A stretch of 64,000 bases of DNA from Planococcus soli (GTDB lineage: Bacteria > Bacillota > Bacilli > Bacillales_A > Planococcaceae), in assembly GCF_016881065.1 (NCBI RefSeq), contig NZ_WXYN01000046.1, positions 20,790-84,789 of the forward strand, given 5' to 3'. The position numbers were made by a program, and so were the translations under genes. The notes beneath the pieces are model-generated. The model worked only from the letters and a program-made list of their open reading frames with translations, ran no database searches and was not told where the DNA came from. Every line of letters starts with the position of its first letter. Position 1 is the first letter of the stretch. This document shows, one piece after another, positions 53,358 through 63,875 of this stretch.

Positions 53358-53663
53358 TTAAGGATTTAAGTCAGCTTCTTCTTCAAGGAATGCCTGATAA
53401 TGCCGTGATGCTTTGTAATTGTAATAAACCAGGGCAAGCCCAAGGACGATAAAAATGGCTGAAACGATGTACGTGATCGTACTTTGAAATACGAACAGCT
53501 GGTTGATGCCGAACAAGGCCATAAAACTTCCCAGCGCCATCGATGCTCGTGCAGCATACCATTTCTTTCTGATCGGCAAAACGGTGCGCGTACGGAATTG
53601 CTTGGTTTTGTTATAAAAATAAATGACAAATGATACAATGATTAAAACAACGAATATTAACAT
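53358..53663 (-). CDS. ytpI: YtpI family membrane protein
   Basis: A 101-aa protein with three membrane helices (about 1-17, 42-58, 63-80), a basic loop (NKTKQFRTRTVLPIRKKW) and a C-terminal acidic tail. This is the YtpI family, of unknown function, in its usual place between ytoI and nrnA but on the opposite strand. ATG 53663 follows AGGAGG; the longer reading is rejected. Confidence 0.88.
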   Translation of the reverse strand: MLIFVVLIIVSFVIYFYNKTKQFRTRTVLPIRKKWYAARASMALGSFMALFGINQLFVFQSTITYIVSAIFIVLGLALVYYNYKASRHYQAFLEEEADLNP

Positions 53664-53755
53664 AGGGACCTCCTGAATTCCAAAACTCATTATCATTGTA
53701 CTGAGAACTGAGCAAAATTGCGAATGGATTTCCTTATAAATGGAGGAACTCGATA

Positions 53756-54700
53756 ATGAACAGTCAAATCATCGACACAATTAAGCAATACAGCACCATC
53801 ATTATTCACCGCCATGTGCGTCCGGATCCAGATGCTTACGGATCTCAGCTCGGCCTAAAATACTTATTGGAGCAAAATTATTCGGACAAGCGCATTTTGG
53901 CGGCCGGCATACATGATTACACAATGGACTTTCTGGATTTTCCCGATGTAGTGGAAGATCAGGATTTCGAAGGTGCATTGGTCATCGTGACCGATACCGC
54001 CAACACAGAGCGTGTCGATGATCAGCGCTACAAGACAGGCGCGAAACTTATTAAAATCGATCATCATCCGAATGATGATGCTTACGGCGATATTGTATCC
54101 GTTGATACAACGGCAAGTTCGGCTTCTGAATTGGTTTATGAACTGTTTACATATGGACGGGAGACGGAAGGCTGGACCTTGTCCGCAAAAGCGGCACGGC
54201 TGCTGTATGCTGGAATTATTGGAGACACGGGTCGCTTTCTTTTCCCAAGCACGACACAAAAAACGTTTGCGATTGCAGGCGAACTGATCAAATACGATTT
54301 CGACCGCAACGAACTGCATAATGGCATGTACGAAATGGACCGGAAATTATTGCATCTGCAGGGTTATATGTACCAGAATTTCAAAATGGATAGAAATGGT
54401 GCTGCACATGTCAAAATCACCAAAGACATTCTAAAGGAATTTGATGTTACCGCAACAGACACTTCTTTGCTGGTCGGTTCGCTCGGCAACGTCAAAGGCA
54501 TGAAAGCCTGGGTTATTTTAATTGAGGAAGATAGTGAAATCCGGGTGCGTCTGCGTTCAAAAGGCCCAATCATCAATACTTTAGCAAAAGAATTCGGAGG
54601 CGGAGGCCATCCAATGGCTTCTGGTGCAACGGCCTATTCGTGGGAGGAAGCCGATCAGGTCATTCAGCGCCTTGCTGAAATCTGTGCTGCCGCAAAATAA
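53756..54700 (+). CDS. nrnA: NrnA, nanoRNase/pAp-phosphatase (DHH-DHHA1)
   Basis: A 314-aa Mn-dependent phosphoesterase that degrades 2-5 nt RNAs and dephosphorylates 3'-phosphoadenosine 5'-phosphate from sulfate assimilation. DHH-domain ligands: HRHVRPDPDAYGSQ, TDTANTERVDD, IDHHPNDD; the DHHA1 domain ends in FGGGGHPMASGAT. The ATG follows GGAGGAA. dnaE begins 12-18 bases after its stop, indicating an operon. Confidence 0.95.
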   Translation: MNSQIIDTIKQYSTIIIHRHVRPDPDAYGSQLGLKYLLEQNYSDKRILAAGIHDYTMDFLDFPDVVEDQDFEGALVIVTDTANTERVDDQRYKTGAKLIKIDHHPNDDAYGDIVSVDTTASSASELVYELFTYGRETEGWTLSAKAARLLYAGIIGDTGRFLFPSTTQKTFAIAGELIKYDFDRNELHNGMYEMDRKLLHLQGYMYQNFKMDRNGAAHVKITKDILKEFDVTATDTSLLVGSLGNVKGMKAWVILIEEDSEIRVRLRSKGPIINTLAKEFGGGGHPMASGATAYSWEEADQVIQRLAEICAAAK

Positions 54701-54718
54701 GGAGGAGGTCTGTTGGCA

Positions 54719-57700
54719 ATGGTTTATCCGCATATAAGCACATCGGCTGATTTGCTGAAAAGTACGGTGCGCCTTGACCAACTTTTCCCGTATTTAAAGG
54801 AACAAGGAGCCGTTTCAGCTGCAATCGTCAACACGAAACTATACGGTATTCTTCCATTTTGGGAAGAATGCCGCCGTGCCGGCATCCATGGGGTGGTCGG
54901 CCTTTCGGCATTTATCGAGTATGAAGAATTGCACTATCCGGTCGTTTTGTATGCCCAATCAAATAAAGGCTATAGCAACCTCTTAAAGATTTCCAGCGCC
55001 TTGTCCACAAGGGAAAAAGAGTCCATCCCGGAGCAATGGCTGAAAGCCTACCGGGAAGGCCTGATCTGTGTTATTCCGAATAAACTTGAGTGGCTGCTGA
55101 CGGACCGCAAACCGGTATTTGAATACATAAAGGATCTATTTGGGTCGGCAGCGTTCGGCAGTATTGAAAGGCCGGGCGGAATTCTGTCTGAACAGGAGCC
55201 GGCATTTGCTGAAATCTGCGAAAACATGGAGCTGCCGATAATTGCAACACACGAAAGCCGTTATTTGTTTGAACAGGACGCTTTTGCATATGAGGTGGCC
55301 TCCGCAATCGGCCAGGGGCAGAAGATAAATGACCCGGACAGGCAGAAGCCTGAGCATCTGTTTGCATACGTGCCAAGCCGTACGGAATTCGAATCCTGGT
55401 TTGCCGATCATCCGGAATGGCTCCAGAGCACTGCGGATCTGCTGGAAAGCTGTCAGGTGACAATACCGATGAACCGCCAACTGCTTCCGGTATTTCCGTT
55501 GGCTCAAGAAACCGACAAGGCTGCCTTTATTGCGGAGTTGTGCAAAACGGGCTTGGCTGATCGGGTACCAGGTTTTTCGAAAATTTACCAGGACAGACTG
55601 GACTACGAACTGTCAGTAATCGGAAAAATGGGCTTTATCGATTATTTCCTGATCGTCGCAGATTTCATGAAATATGCCAAAGACCAGGATATTATGACAG
55701 GTCCAGGACGTGGATCTTCGGCCAGTTCGCTCGTTGCCTATTCACTGAAGATTACCGATGTAGACCCTCTTGAGCATGGTTTGCTTTTTGAGCGCTTTTT
55801 AAATCCGGAGCGTGTCACATTACCGGATATCGACATTGATTTTGCTGACCATAGACGCCACGAAGTGGTAGACTACGTAGCGAAAAAATACGGTGCGGTC
55901 CGAACGGCGCAGATTATTACATTTGGTACCTTGTCGGCTAAAGCGGTTGCCCGTGATACGGCCCGTGTATTCGGTTTCGAGGCAGAAGAGCTTGAAGCAA
56001 TTTCGAAAATGATACCGAACCGGCCAGGAACGACGCTTCGATCCGCCTTGAAAGAGTCTCCGGCTCTGAATGCCTGGATTGTGGAACGGGAAGAGCGCAA
56101 GTCCTGGTTCAAGACAGCTTTGAAATTGGAAGGGTTGCCGCGCCATGCCTCCACCCATGCGGCGGGCGTAATTTTAAGCCCGACACCGCTGGTTGAACAT
56201 GTTCCGATTGAAAAAGGAAACGAAGGCATCTATTTGACGCAATGGCCCATGCAGGAACTGGAAGCAATCGGCTTGTTGAAAATGGACTTCCTCGGCCTGC
56301 GCAATTTAACGATTTTGGAGCAGATCCGAAGCCTGGTTTATTGGGATACCAAAAAGCGGATCGACTACCGAAGCATTCCGCTCAAAGATGAAGAAACTTA
56401 CAAGCTATTGGCGTCGGGCGATACGACCGGTGTCTTCCAATTAGAGTCTGACGGAATGCGCCGCGCACTCCAGCAAATCAAACCAACGGCATTTGGCGAC
56501 ATTGTCGCTGTCAACGCCCTGTTCCGGCCAGGTCCCATGGAATTTATTCCTTTGTACGCCAGACGGAAGCATAAACAGGAAGCCGTGAAATACGTCCATC
56601 CGATTCTCGAACCAATTCTGAGCGAGACCTATGGCGTTATCGTCTACCAGGAGCAGATTATGCACATTGCCGCGAAAATGGCCGGTTTTTCACTGGGAGA
56701 AGCCGATCTGCTTCGCCGAGCCGTCAGCAAAAAGAAACGGGAGATTTTGGATGAAGAACGGGCGCACTTTGTCGGTGGAGCAAAAGAGAAAGGATTTACC
56801 GAAGCGGAAGCAGGGGAAGTTTATGATTTAATCGTTCGTTTCGCGGATTATGGCTTTCCGAAAAGCCATGCTGTCGCCTATAGCATGATTTCCTACCAGC
56901 TGAGCTACATGAAAGCCCATTACCCGGTTTATTTTTATACCGGCTTGTTGGCCAACAGTGCCGGCAATACAGAAAAAACCAAGCAGCTGCTGCAGGAAAT
57001 CAAAGAAAAGAAAATTCCGTTGCTGCCGCCGTCTGTTCAAAAAAGCCGCCATTCGTTTTCTGTAGAAGAAGGACAGGTGCGGATTGGGTTAAATGCGATA
57101 AAAGGGGTTCCGGGAACAACGGCCAGGGCACTGCTTGCTGCCAGAGAAGAAGGGCCATTCAGCAGTTTGTTTAATATTGCTGAACGCATTTCGGCTTTGC
57201 ATTTCAACCGCAAATCGTTTGAACCGCTGATCAAAGCAGGTGCACTCGACGAGTTCGGCCACGATCGCAGTGTTTTATTGGCATCTCTCGACAGCGCCAT
57301 CAAGCACGCTGAACTGGTCAAGCCGACTGAAGATCCCGGATTGTTTGATGACATGGGATCCAGTTTTATGAAGCCGAAGTACACTAAGGCAGCAGATATG
57401 CCTGAGACGCTGAAACTCGACTACGAAAAAGATGTTCTTGGGTTTTACTTATCCAAGCACCCGATAGAACGCGAAAAAGAAAGTCGCCAGAAAACTTTTC
57501 ATGAACTGAAATCGCTGAAAACTAAAGGCGATAGAGAAACGGTAACTGTTTTGGGGATGGTTGATGACATCAAGCGGATCCGGACAAAAAAAGGGGATGC
57601 CATGGCATTTTTGACTTTGATGGATGAAACAGGTCCGGTTTCCGTGACGCTGTTTCCGGTAGAGTATGCGAAATACAATCTTCTTTTGGAACCGCAAGCA

Positions 57701-57775
57701 ATTCTGGAAATCCACGGGGTAGTTGAAAACCGCAATCAAAAAACGGCTATTATCTGTAAAACAATAGAAACTTGA
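54719..57775 (+). CDS. dnaE: DNA polymerase III alpha subunit DnaE with eroded PHP domain
   Basis: A 1018-aa C-family polymerase, in Bacillus the one that extends RNA primers before PolC takes over. Catalytic aspartates are in LPDIDIDFADHRR (about 369-378) and a palm Gly-rich loop TGPGRGSSASSLVAY precedes it; the finger and tandem HhH region follows, and an OB fold ends the protein (VTVLGMVDDIKRIRTKKGDAMAFLTL). The N-terminal PHP domain (about 1-210) has lost the usual metal ligands: no HxHS at the start and no LTDHG block. Start choice: ATG 54719; a TTG at 54713 with closer spacing to GGAGGAGG is equally possible. Follows nrnA closely. Confidence 0.95.
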   Translation: MVYPHISTSADLLKSTVRLDQLFPYLKEQGAVSAAIVNTKLYGILPFWEECRRAGIHGVVGLSAFIEYEELHYPVVLYAQSNKGYSNLLKISSALSTREKESIPEQWLKAYREGLICVIPNKLEWLLTDRKPVFEYIKDLFGSAAFGSIERPGGILSEQEPAFAEICENMELPIIATHESRYLFEQDAFAYEVASAIGQGQKINDPDRQKPEHLFAYVPSRTEFESWFADHPEWLQSTADLLESCQVTIPMNRQLLPVFPLAQETDKAAFIAELCKTGLADRVPGFSKIYQDRLDYELSVIGKMGFIDYFLIVADFMKYAKDQDIMTGPGRGSSASSLVAYSLKITDVDPLEHGLLFERFLNPERVTLPDIDIDFADHRRHEVVDYVAKKYGAVRTAQIITFGTLSAKAVARDTARVFGFEAEELEAISKMIPNRPGTTLRSALKESPALNAWIVEREERKSWFKTALKLEGLPRHASTHAAGVILSPTPLVEHVPIEKGNEGIYLTQWPMQELEAIGLLKMDFLGLRNLTILEQIRSLVYWDTKKRIDYRSIPLKDEETYKLLASGDTTGVFQLESDGMRRALQQIKPTAFGDIVAVNALFRPGPMEFIPLYARRKHKQEAVKYVHPILEPILSETYGVIVYQEQIMHIAAKMAGFSLGEADLLRRAVSKKKREILDEERAHFVGGAKEKGFTEAEAGEVYDLIVRFADYGFPKSHAVAYSMISYQLSYMKAHYPVYFYTGLLANSAGNTEKTKQLLQEIKEKKIPLLPPSVQKSRHSFSVEEGQVRIGLNAIKGVPGTTARALLAAREEGPFSSLFNIAERISALHFNRKSFEPLIKAGALDEFGHDRSVLLASLDSAIKHAELVKPTEDPGLFDDMGSSFMKPKYTKAADMPETLKLDYEKDVLGFYLSKHPIEREKESRQKTFHELKSLKTKGDRETVTVLGMVDDIKRIRTKKGDAMAFLTLMDETGPVSVTLFPVEYAKYNLLLEPQAILEIHGVVENRNQKTAIICKTIET

Positions 57776-57805
57776 CTGCTTTTCTCAAAGAAAAGCAGTT
57801 TTTTC
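57775..57805 (+). terminator. rho-independent terminator of dnaE
   Basis: Arms ACTGCTTTTCT / AGAAAAGCAGT with a CAA loop, then T6. Confidence 0.92.
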
Positions 57806-57844
57806 TTTACGTAGCACTGTTTTTTTTGTAAGGTAAAGGATATG

Positions 57845-57859
57845 AGTGGCCAGACCACT
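57845..57859 (+). promoter_or_regulatory. candidate GntR-type operator upstream of the regulator-accDA operon
   Basis: AGTGGCCAGACCACT is a 15-bp palindrome with perfect 5-bp arms (AGTGG/CCACT), resembling the TGGTNNNACCA operators of FadR-type GntR proteins. It lies 30 bases before the GntR gene and just downstream of a TTTACG-17-TAAGGT promoter-like pair. Confidence 0.6.
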
Positions 57860-57888
57860 TTCAAAAAAATGGGAACTGAGGAACCGCC

Positions 57889-58539
57889 ATGAATCAATCG
57901 AAACGATATTTGGACATAGTACGGGACATTCGTGACATGATTCGGCAAGAAAAAATCAAGCCAGGCGACCGCATCCCATCTGAAAGGGAATTGGCCGAAA
58001 CCATGCAGGTCGGTCGTTCAACTTTGCGGGAAGCGCTGCGCAGCCTGGAGTTGTTGGGATTGATTGAAACACGCAGGGGGGAAGGCACGTTTTTGTCTGA
58101 TTACAGAAACCATAAATTGGTTGAAGTCTTGTCAACTTTCGTCCTGCAGGACAACCAATCACATGAAGATGTTTGGCAAACGCGCCAAATTCATGAAATG
58201 GCAGCTATCCAAGAGATTTGCCAAAATGAAGCTGCCAGCCAGATGAAGATCTGGGACAGTTTCCGGCTGCGCCTCGAAGGCGAAAGTTTTCAGCGAGAAG
58301 ATTTTGTACGTGAACTGATGGTGTTATCAGGAAACCGCTTGTCATTGAAAATCTGGTTTTTATTGAAGCAATACAGCGGCAATCCATATGATGGAACCGT
58401 TTCTTCAGAAGAAATAGACCGCATGAACGATATATTGACCGCTATCGAGCGGCAAGACGCAGATACAGCCATTCGCGGGTTTAAGGCTTGGAGCGAATGG
58501 CTACAAAAGGAGAGAATACGCAATGGCAATTATTCGTGA
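57889..58539 (+). CDS. GntR/FadR-subfamily transcriptional regulator
   Basis: A 216-aa regulator. Residues 5-72 are a GntR winged helix ([53 protein letters not shown]); the rest is an all-helical FCD-like ligand domain, shorter than usual and lacking the obvious His triad. The stop lies 17 bases inside accD, so it is cotranslated with acetyl-CoA carboxylase carboxyltransferase genes. It may respond to a fatty-acid or central-carbon metabolite and control itself and accDA. Start follows TGAGGAACC. Confidence 0.88.
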   Translation: MNQSKRYLDIVRDIRDMIRQEKIKPGDRIPSERELAETMQVGRSTLREALRSLELLGLIETRRGEGTFLSDYRNHKLVEVLSTFVLQDNQSHEDVWQTRQIHEMAAIQEICQNEAASQMKIWDSFRLRLEGESFQREDFVRELMVLSGNRLSLKIWFLLKQYSGNPYDGTVSSEEIDRMNDILTAIERQDADTAIRGFKAWSEWLQKERIRNGNYS

Positions 58540-59395
58540 TATTTTTAAACGCAACAAAGACAGCAAAGAAGCTACCATGCCTTCAAAAGCCGCAAAAGAT
58601 GTTCCAGAAGGCTTAATGACCAAATGCCCGAACTGCAAGGAAATTACGTTGACGAAAGATCTGGAAAAAAACAATAAAGTTTGCCCAAAATGCGACCATC
58701 ATTTTAAAATGACTGCGCATGAACGTATAAATGGCTTATTGGATGCAGGAAGCTTTGAGTCGATGGATGACCATTTAAAATCGGAAAATCCACTCGGTTT
58801 TCCGGGATATGCAGAGAAAGTGCAGGCAGACAGCGAAAAAACCGGTCTGAACGAAGCGGTATTGACGGGTTCTGGCAAATTACAAGGACAGGACATCGTT
58901 TTGGCTGTGATGGATTCACATTTCCGTATGGGTTCGATGGGTTCCGTTGTCGGCGAAAAAATTACACGCGCCATTGAAGCGGCTACAGACCGCAAATTGC
59001 CATTTATCATTTTTACAGCGAGTGGCGGAGCACGTATGCAGGAAGGTGTGCTTTCTTTAATGCAGATGGCTAAAACCAGCGTTGCGTTAAAGCGTCACAG
59101 CAACGAGGGATTGTTATTTGTATCTGTTCTGACCCACCCAACAACTGGCGGAGTTTCTGCGAGTTTTGCTTCAGTCGGCGACATCAATATCGCAGAGCCG
59201 AAAGCGTTGATCGGCTTTGCAGGCCGCCGGGTTATTGAACAGACCGTTCGTGAAAAGTTGCCGGAAGATTTCCAGACAGCTGAATTTTTGCTGGATCACG
59301 GACAATTGGATGCAGTTGTTCACCGCGCGTCAATGCAGAATACCTTGGCGACCATCGTGCGTCTTCATATGAAAGGGGCTGTGGCAAATGGCTAA
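58523..59395 (+). CDS. accD: acetyl-CoA carboxylase carboxyltransferase beta subunit AccD
   Basis: A 290-aa subunit of the ACC carboxyltransferase that transfers CO2 from biotin to acetyl-CoA for malonyl-CoA. N-terminal zinc ribbon: Cys35-x2-Cys38 and Cys54-x2-Cys57. The crotonase-like core has [22 protein letters not shown] and [21 protein letters not shown] overlaps the GntR gene by 17 bases and the stop overlaps accA by eight. Subunits are made together in a 2:2 complex. Confidence 0.97.
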   Translation: MAIIRDIFKRNKDSKEATMPSKAAKDVPEGLMTKCPNCKEITLTKDLEKNNKVCPKCDHHFKMTAHERINGLLDAGSFESMDDHLKSENPLGFPGYAEKVQADSEKTGLNEAVLTGSGKLQGQDIVLAVMDSHFRMGSMGSVVGEKITRAIEAATDRKLPFIIFTASGGARMQEGVLSLMQMAKTSVALKRHSNEGLLFVSVLTHPTTGGVSASFASVGDINIAEPKALIGFAGRRVIEQTVREKLPEDFQTAEFLLDHGQLDAVVHRASMQNTLATIVRLHMKGAVANG

Positions 59396-60356
59396 GAAAA
59401 ACGGAAAAAAATCAATGCCTTTTGAAGAGCCTTTAATTCAGCTGCGGGCAAAGATTTCAGAGTTGAAAGAATACACCGCTACGGCTGAAGTAGACTTGAG
59501 TTCAGAAATCAAATCGCTGGAAGACCGGTTCTCTAAACTTGAAGAAGAAATTTACGAGAACATGAAGCCTTGGGACCGCGTCCAGGTAGCGCGACACCCC
59601 GAGCGGCCAACGACTCTGGACTATATTCCCTTGATTTTTAATGATTTCATTGAAATGCACGGAGATCGCCTGTACGGAGATGACGCCGCTATCGTCAGCG
59701 GGATTGCCTCTTTCCACGGGCAGCCTGTGACCATTATCGGCCACCAGCGCGGCAAGGATACGAAAGAAAACGTCAGACGGAACTTTGGCATGCCGCATCC
59801 GGAAGGTTACCGGAAAGCACTGCGCCTGATGAAGCAGGCAGAAAAATTCAAACGGCCGATTATTTGCCTGATAGATACGAAAGGTGCATATCCGGGCAAA
59901 GCAGCCGAAGAACGCGGACAAAGCGAAGCGATTGCGCGTAACCTTGTGGAAATGGCAGGACTTGAAGTCCCTGTTTTATCCATTGTTATTGGTGAAGGCG
60001 GGAGCGGAGGCGCCCTTGCACTGGGTGTCGGCAATCAGATTTTAATGCTGGAGAACTCGACATTCTCGGTTATCTCTCCAGAAGGCGCGGCTTCTATTCT
60101 GTGGAAGGATTCTGCTTTAGCGCAAACAGCTGCCGAGGCGATGAAAATCACTGCACCGGATCTGCTGGAAATGAAAATAATTGAACATATGATTCCAGAG
60201 GTGCGCGGTGGTGCTCATCATGATCCGCAGAAACAGGCCTCAATCATTTCAGAAGCGATCCGGCGCTCGCTGGAAGAATTGAATGGCATGTCCGGCGAAG
60301 AACTGGTTGATCAGCGTTACCGGAAATTCAAATCAATCGGTGTATTCAGTGAATGA
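59388..60356 (+). CDS. accA: acetyl-CoA carboxylase carboxyltransferase alpha subunit AccA
   Basis: A 322-aa partner of AccD. Blocks [21 protein letters not shown]-type ([19 protein letters not shown]), [38 protein letters not shown] and [15 protein letters not shown] are diagnostic. Overlaps accD by eight bases. Followed by a terminator separating it from pfkA. Confidence 0.97.
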   Translation: MAKKNGKKSMPFEEPLIQLRAKISELKEYTATAEVDLSSEIKSLEDRFSKLEEEIYENMKPWDRVQVARHPERPTTLDYIPLIFNDFIEMHGDRLYGDDAAIVSGIASFHGQPVTIIGHQRGKDTKENVRRNFGMPHPEGYRKALRLMKQAEKFKRPIICLIDTKGAYPGKAAEERGQSEAIARNLVEMAGLEVPVLSIVIGEGGSGGALALGVGNQILMLENSTFSVISPEGAASILWKDSALAQTAAEAMKITAPDLLEMKIIEHMIPEVRGGAHHDPQKQASIISEAIRRSLEELNGMSGEELVDQRYRKFKSIGVFSE

Positions 60357-60359
60357 CGG

Positions 60360-60384
60360 AGAACCGCCTCGGCGGTTCTTTTTA
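60360..60384 (+). terminator. rho-independent terminator of accDA
   Basis: Arms GAACCGCC / GGCGGTTC with a 2-base loop and T5. Confidence 0.88.
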
Positions 60385-60512
60385 ATTTCCAGGGTTATCG
60401 TCAGGTTCCCAATCTTCGGAACCGGTCAGTAAAATGAAACAAAATCTTAACATGCTGCACGGCTTTTAAGGACTGACAGTAGCGCTTCGGCGTGGTAAGG
60501 TAAACAGAGTAA

Positions 60513-61493
<981 letters not shown>

Positions 61494-61515
61494 TATGGTA
61501 AATGGAGTGAGTTTA

Positions 61516-63276
61516 TTGAGAAAAACGAAAATTGTCTGCACAATCGGACCTGCAAGTGAAACACCTGAACTGCTTGAACGCTTAATCGAAGCGGGAATGA
61601 ACGTCGCCCGCTTAAATTTTTCACACGGTAACCATGAAGAACACGCCTTGCGCATCAAACGCATCCGTGAAGCGGCCGAAAAAGCCGGCAAAATCGTCGG
61701 TATTCTGCTTGATACAAAAGGTCCGGAAATCCGGACGCACCAAATGGAGAACAACTCCATCGAATTGGTCACTGGCCAGAAAATCGAAGTGTCCATGACA
61801 GAAGTGCTTGGAACGGCTGAGCGATTCTCCATCACGTATGAACAGTTGATCGAAGATGTCGAAACAGGATCGATCATCTTGTTGGACGACGGGTTGATCG
61901 AATTGCGTGTCGAAAGCCTGGACAAAGAACAGGGAATTATCCATACAATCGTTGAAAATGCAGGAACTCTGAAAAGCAAAAAAGGCGTCAACGTGCCAGG
62001 CGTTTCGGTTCAATTACCGGGAATCACTGAAAAAGATGCCCAGGATATCTTGTTCGGCATCGAACAAAACGTTGATTTTGTTGCGGCTTCATTTGTCAGA
62101 AGAAGTTCAGATGTCATGGAAATCCGCGGATTGCTTGAAAAGAATAACGGCGCGCACATCCAGATTATTCCGAAAATCGAAAATCAGGAAGGCGTCGACA
62201 ATATTGATGACATCCTTGTGGTTTCCGATGGTTTGATGGTTGCGCGTGGAGATTTAGGCGTAGAGATTCCTCCGGAAGAAGTGCCATTGGTGCAAAAATC
62301 ATTGATCGAAAAGTGCAACAGTGCCGGCAAACCGGTTATTACGGCTACACAGATGCTGGATTCCATGCAGCGCAACCCGCGTCCGACACGCGCAGAAGCA
62401 AGTGACGTCGCCAATGCGATTTTTGACGGCACGGATGCGATTATGCTATCTGGTGAAACAGCTGCCGGCATTTATCCGGTTGAATCTGTTGAAACGATGC
62501 ATCGCATTGCTGAAACGACAGAAGCAGCATTAAACTATAAGCAAATTGTCTCAACTAGAAGAAAAGAAAAAGAATCGAATATGACGGAAGCGATTGGCCA
62601 AGCCGTTGCGTATACTGCATTGAACTTAAAAGTTCAGGCGATTATTGCACCGACCGAGAGCGGCACAACCGCCAAAATGATTTCGAAATACCGTCCGGGC
62701 GCGCCAATTATTGCGGTAACCTCTTCAGATCGGCCAGCACGCAAGCTGTCTCTTGTATGGGGCGTTCAGCCAATCGTCGGGACTTCAGTCGAATCGACGG
62801 ATGAATTGCTGGAAAAAGCTGTGGACGAGAGCTTGAAGCATGGCTATGTGAAACACGGCGACCTTGTCGTGATTACAGCAGGAGTTCCAGTTGGCCAAGC
62901 CGGTACCACTAACTTGATGAAAGTGCATGTTATTGGAGACATTCTTGCAAAAGGGCAAGGCATCGGCAAGACAGTCGCTTTCGGAGAAACAGTTGTTGTC
63001 AGAAATGCAGAAGAAGCACTGGCTTTAAATGTAGAAGGCAAAATCATTGTAACAATCGGAACGGATCGCGACATGATGCCAGCCATCAATAAATGTGCCG
63101 GAATCATAACAGAAGAAGGCGGATTGACCAGCCACGCTGCAGTTGTCGGCTTGAGCCTTGGCATTCCGGTTATCGTCGGCGTCAAAGAAGCGACTTCGCT
63201 TATCAAGAACAATTACGATATTACGATGGATGCAGAATCGGGCATCGTTTATCACGGCCATGCCAGTGTTCTGTAA
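61516..63276 (+). CDS. pyk: pyruvate kinase with C-terminal PEP-utilising-like domain
   Basis: A 586-aa enzyme (B. subtilis 585). Start [13 protein letters not shown]; catalytic [19 protein letters not shown], and [12 protein letters not shown] with metal ligands; allosteric domain from about 350. Residues about 480-586 are the extra C-terminal domain ([42 protein letters not shown]) resembling the phospho-His domain of PEP-utilising enzymes, usual in Bacillales Pyk. TTG start at 61516 sits behind GGAGTGAG; an ATG at 61495 is in frame but overlaps pfkA. Confidence 0.96.
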   Translation: MRKTKIVCTIGPASETPELLERLIEAGMNVARLNFSHGNHEEHALRIKRIREAAEKAGKIVGILLDTKGPEIRTHQMENNSIELVTGQKIEVSMTEVLGTAERFSITYEQLIEDVETGSIILLDDGLIELRVESLDKEQGIIHTIVENAGTLKSKKGVNVPGVSVQLPGITEKDAQDILFGIEQNVDFVAASFVRRSSDVMEIRGLLEKNNGAHIQIIPKIENQEGVDNIDDILVVSDGLMVARGDLGVEIPPEEVPLVQKSLIEKCNSAGKPVITATQMLDSMQRNPRPTRAEASDVANAIFDGTDAIMLSGETAAGIYPVESVETMHRIAETTEAALNYKQIVSTRRKEKESNMTEAIGQAVAYTALNLKVQAIIAPTESGTTAKMISKYRPGAPIIAVTSSDRPARKLSLVWGVQPIVGTSVESTDELLEKAVDESLKHGYVKHGDLVVITAGVPVGQAGTTNLMKVHVIGDILAKGQGIGKTVAFGETVVVRNAEEALALNVEGKIIVTIGTDRDMMPAINKCAGIITEEGGLTSHAAVVGLSLGIPVIVGVKEATSLIKNNYDITMDAESGIVYHGHASVL

Positions 63277-63301
63277 CGATCAGTAAGGAGGTCGGTCAAA
63301 A

Positions 63302-63688
63302 ATGATGAAATGGATTTTCCTAGCATTAATTATTGTGCCGTCTCTTGAGTTGGCTTTGCTGATTTGGGCAGGAGGCAAGCTTGGGTTTTTCGCTACAATG
63401 GCAATTATTGTGGCAACCGGTTTGATTGGTGCTTTTCTCGCAAAGAAACAGGGCTTAAAAGCGCTCAAGGATATTCAGGAGGGAATGAACAGTTTCCAGG
63501 CTCCTGGAGATCAATTATTGAATGCGGCATTCATTCTGGTAGGGGGAGTCTTGCTGCTGACACCAGGTTTTATCTCTGATGCAGTAGGCTTTACCATGCT
63601 TTTTGGTCCAACTCAGAAAATGTATAAGCCATTCATTTATCGAGTAATTCATAAAAAGATGAAAAATACCCGGGTTATCGTTGGATAA
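63302..63688 (+). CDS. fxsA: FxsA family membrane protein (YtzA)
   Basis: A 128-aa inner-membrane protein with three hydrophobic segments (about 3-22, 26-42, 73-98); the FxsA core is LELALLIWAGGKLGFFATMAIIVATGLIGAFLAKKQG. In E. coli FxsA overexpression relieves phage T7 F-exclusion; the role here is unknown. It starts 25 bases after pyk behind AAGGAGG, likely in the same transcript. B. subtilis has the same order. Confidence 0.92.
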   Translation: MMKWIFLALIIVPSLELALLIWAGGKLGFFATMAIIVATGLIGAFLAKKQGLKALKDIQEGMNSFQAPGDQLLNAAFILVGGVLLLTPGFISDAVGFTMLFGPTQKMYKPFIYRVIHKKMKNTRVIVG

Positions 63689-63702
63689 TCCCGGGTATTT
63701 TC
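63663..63702 (+). terminator. rho-independent terminator of pfkA-pyk-fxsA
   Basis: Arms AAAATACCCGGG / CCCGGGTATTTT flanking a 15-base loop. Confidence 0.88.
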
Positions 63703-63729
63703 ATCGATTTTTAGAGGAAATTTAATTTC

Positions 63730-63743
63730 TATAAGCGTTTCCA
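63730..63743 (+). promoter_or_regulatory. candidate cre site upstream of citZ
   Basis: TATAAGCGTTTCCA matches the cre consensus TGWAANCGNTNWCA in 12 of 14 positions and directly abuts the -35 hexamer of citZ. B. subtilis citZ is under CcpA control. Confidence 0.55.
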
Positions 63744-63772
63744 TTCACAAATTCTGCAAAGTTGATTATAAT
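63744..63772 (+). promoter_or_regulatory. sigma-A promoter of citZ
   Basis: TTCACA (63744-63749), 17-base spacer, TATAAT (63767-63772). Confidence 0.82.
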
Positions 63773-63875
63773 GGCTAAGTAAGGAAATATAAACAGAAGT
63801 TCATAAACGCAGATGAGACATCATTCTGCATTTTTTTTTGGAATGATGAATTAGACTGAAGAAGGAGCGATTTAC

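Noticed and set aside
57806-58540. FapR operator for accDA
   Set aside because: No palindrome of the TTAGTACC-type was seen upstream of the operon.
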